From positions 1 through 8,237 of the forward strand of contig CALAHA010000305.1 in the NCBI GenBank assembly GCA_937891565.1: DNA of 8,237 nt. Reading direction: 5' to 3'. The notes under the pieces are model-generated. The model searched no databases, was not told where the DNA came from, and saw only the letters and a program-made list of their open reading frames with translations. This DNA is from an uncultured Ilumatobacter sp. (lineage in GTDB: Bacteria > Actinomycetota > Acidimicrobiia > Acidimicrobiales > Ilumatobacteraceae). The position numbers and the translations under genes are program-made. Positions within the stretch are counted from its first letter, which is position 1. The number at the start of each line of letters is the position of its first letter. Shown in pieces: positions 6,479 to 8,237 of this stretch.

Positions 6479-6483
6479 CTCCT
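6479..6483 (-). promoter_or_regulatory. Shine-Dalgarno that fixes the infC start
   Basis: AGGAG on the minus strand (CAGGAGAG in context) sits 9 nt before the ATA at 6467-6469. It is the only good ribosome-binding site in the region where IF-3 homology begins, and there is no ATG or GTG in frame near it. It therefore favours ATA over the upstream TTG at 6524-6526. Confidence 0.65.
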
Positions 6484-6554
6484 GTGCAAATGGGCCTCCC
6501 CATGTGTCGTATGTGATGGCGCTCAACGCAAAATGTCACGGAGCGGCCAAACAC

Positions 6555-6690
6555 CGGCACGGGGCCAAACAACACGGCAAGTGCCGTGGAGCTCTGGCTT
6601 CGAGCAGATGGCTGGTTACAGCCGGGACCTGAACGCACGGTTGATGTTCCGAAGAACATGCGGTCGTGGCCAGGTGGGAGTTTCCCCCAC
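6555..6690 (-). promoter_or_regulatory. Structured 5' leader of the infC operon (multiple hairpins)
   Basis: Between the likely promoter and the infC start, the minus strand can form a row of hairpins. At 6674-6690, GUGGGGG and CUCCCAC enclose AAA (one G-U pair). At 6644-6659, AUGUUC and GAACAU enclose UUCG, giving the unusually stable cUUCGg tetraloop. At 6610-6623, GGCUG and CAGCC enclose UAAC. At 6573-6588, CACGGC and GCCGUG enclose ACUU, followed by UUGUUU. The CGGCAC of this last hairpin's 5' arm (6586-6581) can instead pair with GUGCCG further downstream (6560-6555), so two folds exclude each other. In other phyla, leaders of infC-rpmI-rplT operons are bound by bL20 and control the operon; whether this one belongs to a known class I cannot tell. 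The stems are seen; the function is inferred. Confidence 0.5.
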
Positions 6691-6711
6691 TTCGCCTCAA
6701 TTGTTGGTCGG

Positions 6712-6718
6712 TAGGGTA
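6712..6718. promoter_or_regulatory. Symmetric TAGGGTA, candidate shared -10 box of DUF1844 gene and infC operon
   Basis: On the plus strand TAGGGT (6712-6717) fits the actinobacterial TANNNT -10 box and ends six bases before the GTG at 6724, the spacing expected when transcription starts on the initiation codon. On the minus strand the same bases read TACCCT (6718-6713), also TANNNT, which would start the infC leader near 6706. Neither direction has a clear -35 TTGACA. The plus-direction assignment is the more secure of the two. Confidence 0.45.
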
Positions 6719-6723
6719 TCTGC

Positions 6724-7185
6724 GTGACTGACGAAACCCCCGCACGTGACCAGAACACCGATTTCAGCGATATCAACGCCAACCTTGCAGAGGGCCTGGC
6801 TGGCTTCGGAGCCGACGATCAAACAGATGAGAGCGATCCCGAGCTCGATCAGGAGACGATCGACGCAATGGAAGAAGCGCAGCGTGCAATGGATGAATCA
6901 CGCGAGCGCCTGGCCTCCGTGCCAGCTGAAGTCGTCATCACTAACCATGTGATGGGCCTCTACGAACTGGCCGCCATTCACCTTTCCGCCAATCCCCCAG
7001 AGCTTGCCCAGGCGGCGCTGGCCATTGATGCTCTTGCCTGCCTGGTCGACGGCCTTGGGGACCGAATCGGCCCCGATGCGCCGACGATGCGTGACGCCCT
7101 CAACAACATCCGCCTCGCTTTCGTCCAGATCAAGGGCGCAGCCGACTCTGACGTCAGCACTAATGCGGGCACCGACGCAGGCTGA
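6724..7185 (+). CDS. DUF1844-domain protein, infC neighbour
   Basis: A 153-residue protein of unknown function. Residues 1-65 are acidic, polar and probably disordered or coiled (many Asp, Glu and Gln, with EEAQRAMDESRERL at 50-63). Residues about 68-138 match the DUF1844 pattern: a helix with VITNHVMGLYELAAIHLS (70-87), then ELAQAALAIDALACLVDGLGDRI and a last helix ALNNIRLAFVQIKGA. There is no signal peptide or membrane span. DUF1844 genes often sit beside infC in actinobacteria such as Streptomyces, so a link to translation or growth control is possible, but no activity is established. The GTG start at 6724 has no ribosome-binding site and lies six bases after a -10-like box, so the mRNA is probably leaderless. 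It is transcribed away from infC and converges on the ATL gene with 20 bp between stop codons. Confidence 0.8.
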   Translation: MTDETPARDQNTDFSDINANLAEGLAGFGADDQTDESDPELDQETIDAMEEAQRAMDESRERLASVPAEVVITNHVMGLYELAAIHLSANPPELAQAALAIDALACLVDGLGDRIGPDAPTMRDALNNIRLAFVQIKGAADSDVSTNAGTDAG

Positions 7186-7205
7186 CGCCGTGTTCGGGCA
7201 GCGTT

Positions 7206-7535
7206 TCAGTGATCCCGTGCAAAACGGCCGATCGGCGCGTCGATGACCCGGCCGTTGCGGCAAACGACGTCTTCTTCGGCAAGGATCCCAGCCTGCTCTT
7301 TTGGGTCACTCGATCGAAGGTGTCCGGTGGAGTTGACGACGCGCCACCATGGGATCTCCACATCGGTGTGCCCGACAATGCGTCCAACGAGACGAGACAT
7401 CTTCGGATAGCCGGCTACCTCGGCAATATCGCCATACGTGGTGACTTCACCTGCATCGAGCGACACCAAGACATCGATGATCCGACGCTCGCGTTCGGCG
7501 GCCCGTTCAGTGGCAGGGTCCGGATCGGCATTCAC
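7206..7535 (-). CDS. Alkyltransferase-like protein (ATL, MGMT-fold, no catalytic Cys)
   Basis: A 109-residue protein with the DNA-binding domain of O6-alkylguanine-DNA alkyltransferase. The helix-turn-helix region VTTYGDIAEVAGYPKMSRLVG (31-51) contains the Tyr (34) and Arg (48) that, by family precedent, rotate and replace a flipped base. The active-site motif PCHRV is replaced by PWWRVV (62-67), so it cannot accept alkyl groups. Known ATL proteins bind O6-alkylguanine, bend the DNA and hand the lesion to nucleotide excision repair; I infer the same here. Length fits the ATL class, which lacks the N-terminal domain of full MGMT. The GTG start (7533-7535) overlaps the TGA of the upstream cold-shock-like gene by four bases (GTGA), so the two are probably co-translated. 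No separate ribosome-binding site is evident. Confidence 0.9.
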   Translation of the reverse strand: MNADPDPATERAAERERRIIDVLVSLDAGEVTTYGDIAEVAGYPKMSRLVGRIVGHTDVEIPWWRVVNSTGHLRSSDPKEQAGILAEEDVVCRNGRVIDAPIGRFARDH

Positions 7536-7774
7536 GGCGCGGCGGCCACCCGGATGTTTGCTGCCTCGTATCGGCCGAACTTCGCCAAGAGATCGAACGA
7601 CACGTCGACACCGACATCAATCGAACGAGTTCCGTCGGCAATCTCGATCACGTGGAATATGTGCGACGAACTTTCACCGCTCATGATCACGCCCAGCCCG
7701 ACAGCGCCGTCAAACTCACTCACGACGCCGACGAGCACACCCGTCGGTTGGTGGCTGCGGTCGAGCTCGGCCAT
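7532..7774 (-). CDS. Small divergent cold-shock-domain (OB-fold) protein
   Basis: An 80-residue protein whose layout follows the cold-shock domain: GVLVGVVSEFDGAVGLGVI (12-30) corresponds to the GxVKWFNxxKGFGFI stretch, HIFHVIEIADGTRSIDVG (38-55) to the DVFVHxSAIxxxGxRxLxxG stretch, and VDVSFDL to the last strand. The aromatic nucleic-acid-binding residues of RNP1 and RNP2 are mostly missing (GLGVI for GFGFI, IFHVI for VFVHF), so single-stranded RNA or DNA binding may be weak or altered. Similar short divergent CSD proteins are common in actinobacteria, and their roles are unknown. ATG at 7772-7774 lies 20 bp after hisG with only a weak GAAG upstream. It overlaps the ATL start by four bases. 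Confidence 0.72.
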   Translation of the reverse strand: MAELDRSHQPTGVLVGVVSEFDGAVGLGVIMSGESSSHIFHVIEIADGTRSIDVGVDVSFDLLAKFGRYEAANIRVAAAP

Positions 7775-7794
7775 GTGCTTCGATCAGTCTCGAG

Positions 7795-8237
7795 CTATGG
7801 AACGATCTTGGAGATCGGCATCTCGACGAGGTCTGTGGCGCCTGCCTCACAGAGTGCCGGAATGACGAGGTTGACCGTCTTTTTTTCGACGACGGACTCG
7901 ACGGCGTATCCGCCACCGAACAGATCGTTGATCGTGGGTGACTTCATTGACGGCAGCACTGCAAGCACAGCGTCTTTGTTCTCAGCGGTGACGTTCAGCT
8001 TCAACATCACGCGACCCCGAGCGTCAAGCACACCATTGAGGAGCGTCATCACCTGCTCCATCGCCTTGCGCTTCTCCGGGTCGGCGTATGCGACCGGGTT
8101 GGCGATGACTTCGGTGTAGCTGGTGAGAATCACGTCGATCACCTTGAGGCCGGCAGCCTTGAGCGCTCGGCCGGTTTCGGTGATCTCGACCACGCAGTCG
8201 GCAATGTCCGGGATTTTGGCCTCGGTGGCGCCGTACG
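7795..8237 (-). CDS. hisG: ATP phosphoribosyltransferase, C-terminal part, 5' end cut off
   Basis: HisG catalyses the first committed step of histidine synthesis, joining ATP and PRPP to give phosphoribosyl-ATP. The frame is open through the right window edge and ends at TAG (7795-7797), giving about 146 residues. The start of the visible part, YGATEAKIPDIADCVVEITETG, is the end of the catalytic domain, with the phosphate-binding TETG. The conserved LKVIDVILTSYTEVIANP follows, then the C-terminal regulatory domain with RVMLKLNV, VLPSMKSPTIN and the terminal ISKIVP. This domain marks the long, hexameric, histidine-inhibited form. No other his genes are visible, so any his cluster would lie to the right. 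The cold-shock-like and ATL genes follow at 20 bp and may be read from the same transcript. Confidence 0.95.
   Translation of the reverse strand, partial: YGATEAKIPDIADCVVEITETGRALKAAGLKVIDVILTSYTEVIANPVAYADPEKRKAMEQVMTLLNGVLDARGRVMLKLNVTAENKDAVLAVLPSMKSPTINDLFGGGYAVESVVEKKTVNLVIPALCEAGATDLVEMPISKIVP

Noticed and set aside
6470..6526. In-frame extension of infC to a TTG start
   Set aside because: No Shine-Dalgarno precedes the TTG, and the extra 19 residues do not resemble any IF-3 N-terminus. The ATA with AGGAG fits better.
7223..7256. 8-bp inverted repeat AACGGCCG/CGGCCGTT as terminator of the DUF1844 gene
   Set aside because: It lies wholly within the coding end of the ATL gene, has an 18-nt loop and no U-tract, and comes from recurring Gly-Arg codons in a GC-rich gene.

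Overview
The window looks like a stretch of chromosome from a fairly GC-rich actinobacterium, most likely of the class Acidimicrobiia (Ilumatobacter-like). I infer this from the residue patterns of PheS, PheT and bL35, GTG starts, an apparently leaderless gene with a TANNNT -10 box, a DUF1844 gene beside infC, and a tryptophan-type alkyltransferase-like protein. No search was possible, so the taxonomy is provisional. There are no mobile elements, CRISPR arrays, tRNAs or rRNAs; the gene content is core housekeeping.

Layout. At the left edge (3-218, +) is the 3' end of a YqgE/AlgH family gene. Everything from 6469 down to 281 is on the minus strand and forms one translation cluster. In transcription order it holds infC (IF3), rpmI (bL35), rplT (bL20), a SpoU/TrmH rRNA 2'-O-methyltransferase, then, after a 224-bp gap, pheS, pheT and a small double-ACT-domain protein. 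A divergent DUF1844 gene (6724-7185, +) leaves the same intergenic region as infC. At the right edge, minus strand, are the 3' end of hisG, a small divergent cold-shock-domain protein and an MGMT-like (ATL) DNA-damage-binding protein. The last two are joined by a 4-bp GTGA stop/start overlap.

The most informative parts are non-coding. (1) infC appears to start at an AUA codon behind a good Shine-Dalgarno sequence. This fits the known habit of infC to use a poor start codon for autoregulation. (2) Its 5' leader can fold into at least four hairpins, one with a cUUCGg tetraloop and one whose 5' arm has a competing downstream partner. (3) The infC/DUF1844 intergenic region holds a symmetric TAGGGTA that could serve as the -10 box in both directions. 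(4) The methyltransferase start codon lies in the 5-nt loop of a perfect 9-bp hairpin 20 bp after rplT, which suggests translational coupling. (5) The pheS leader holds an imperfect 18/19-nt direct repeat, and either copy can pair with the same upstream arm. Together these make the window a compact set of candidate cis-acting controls on translation genes. Within the proteins, IF3 carries an acidic Ala/Glu/Val/Pro-rich C-terminal tail of about 80 residues with a short tandem repeat.
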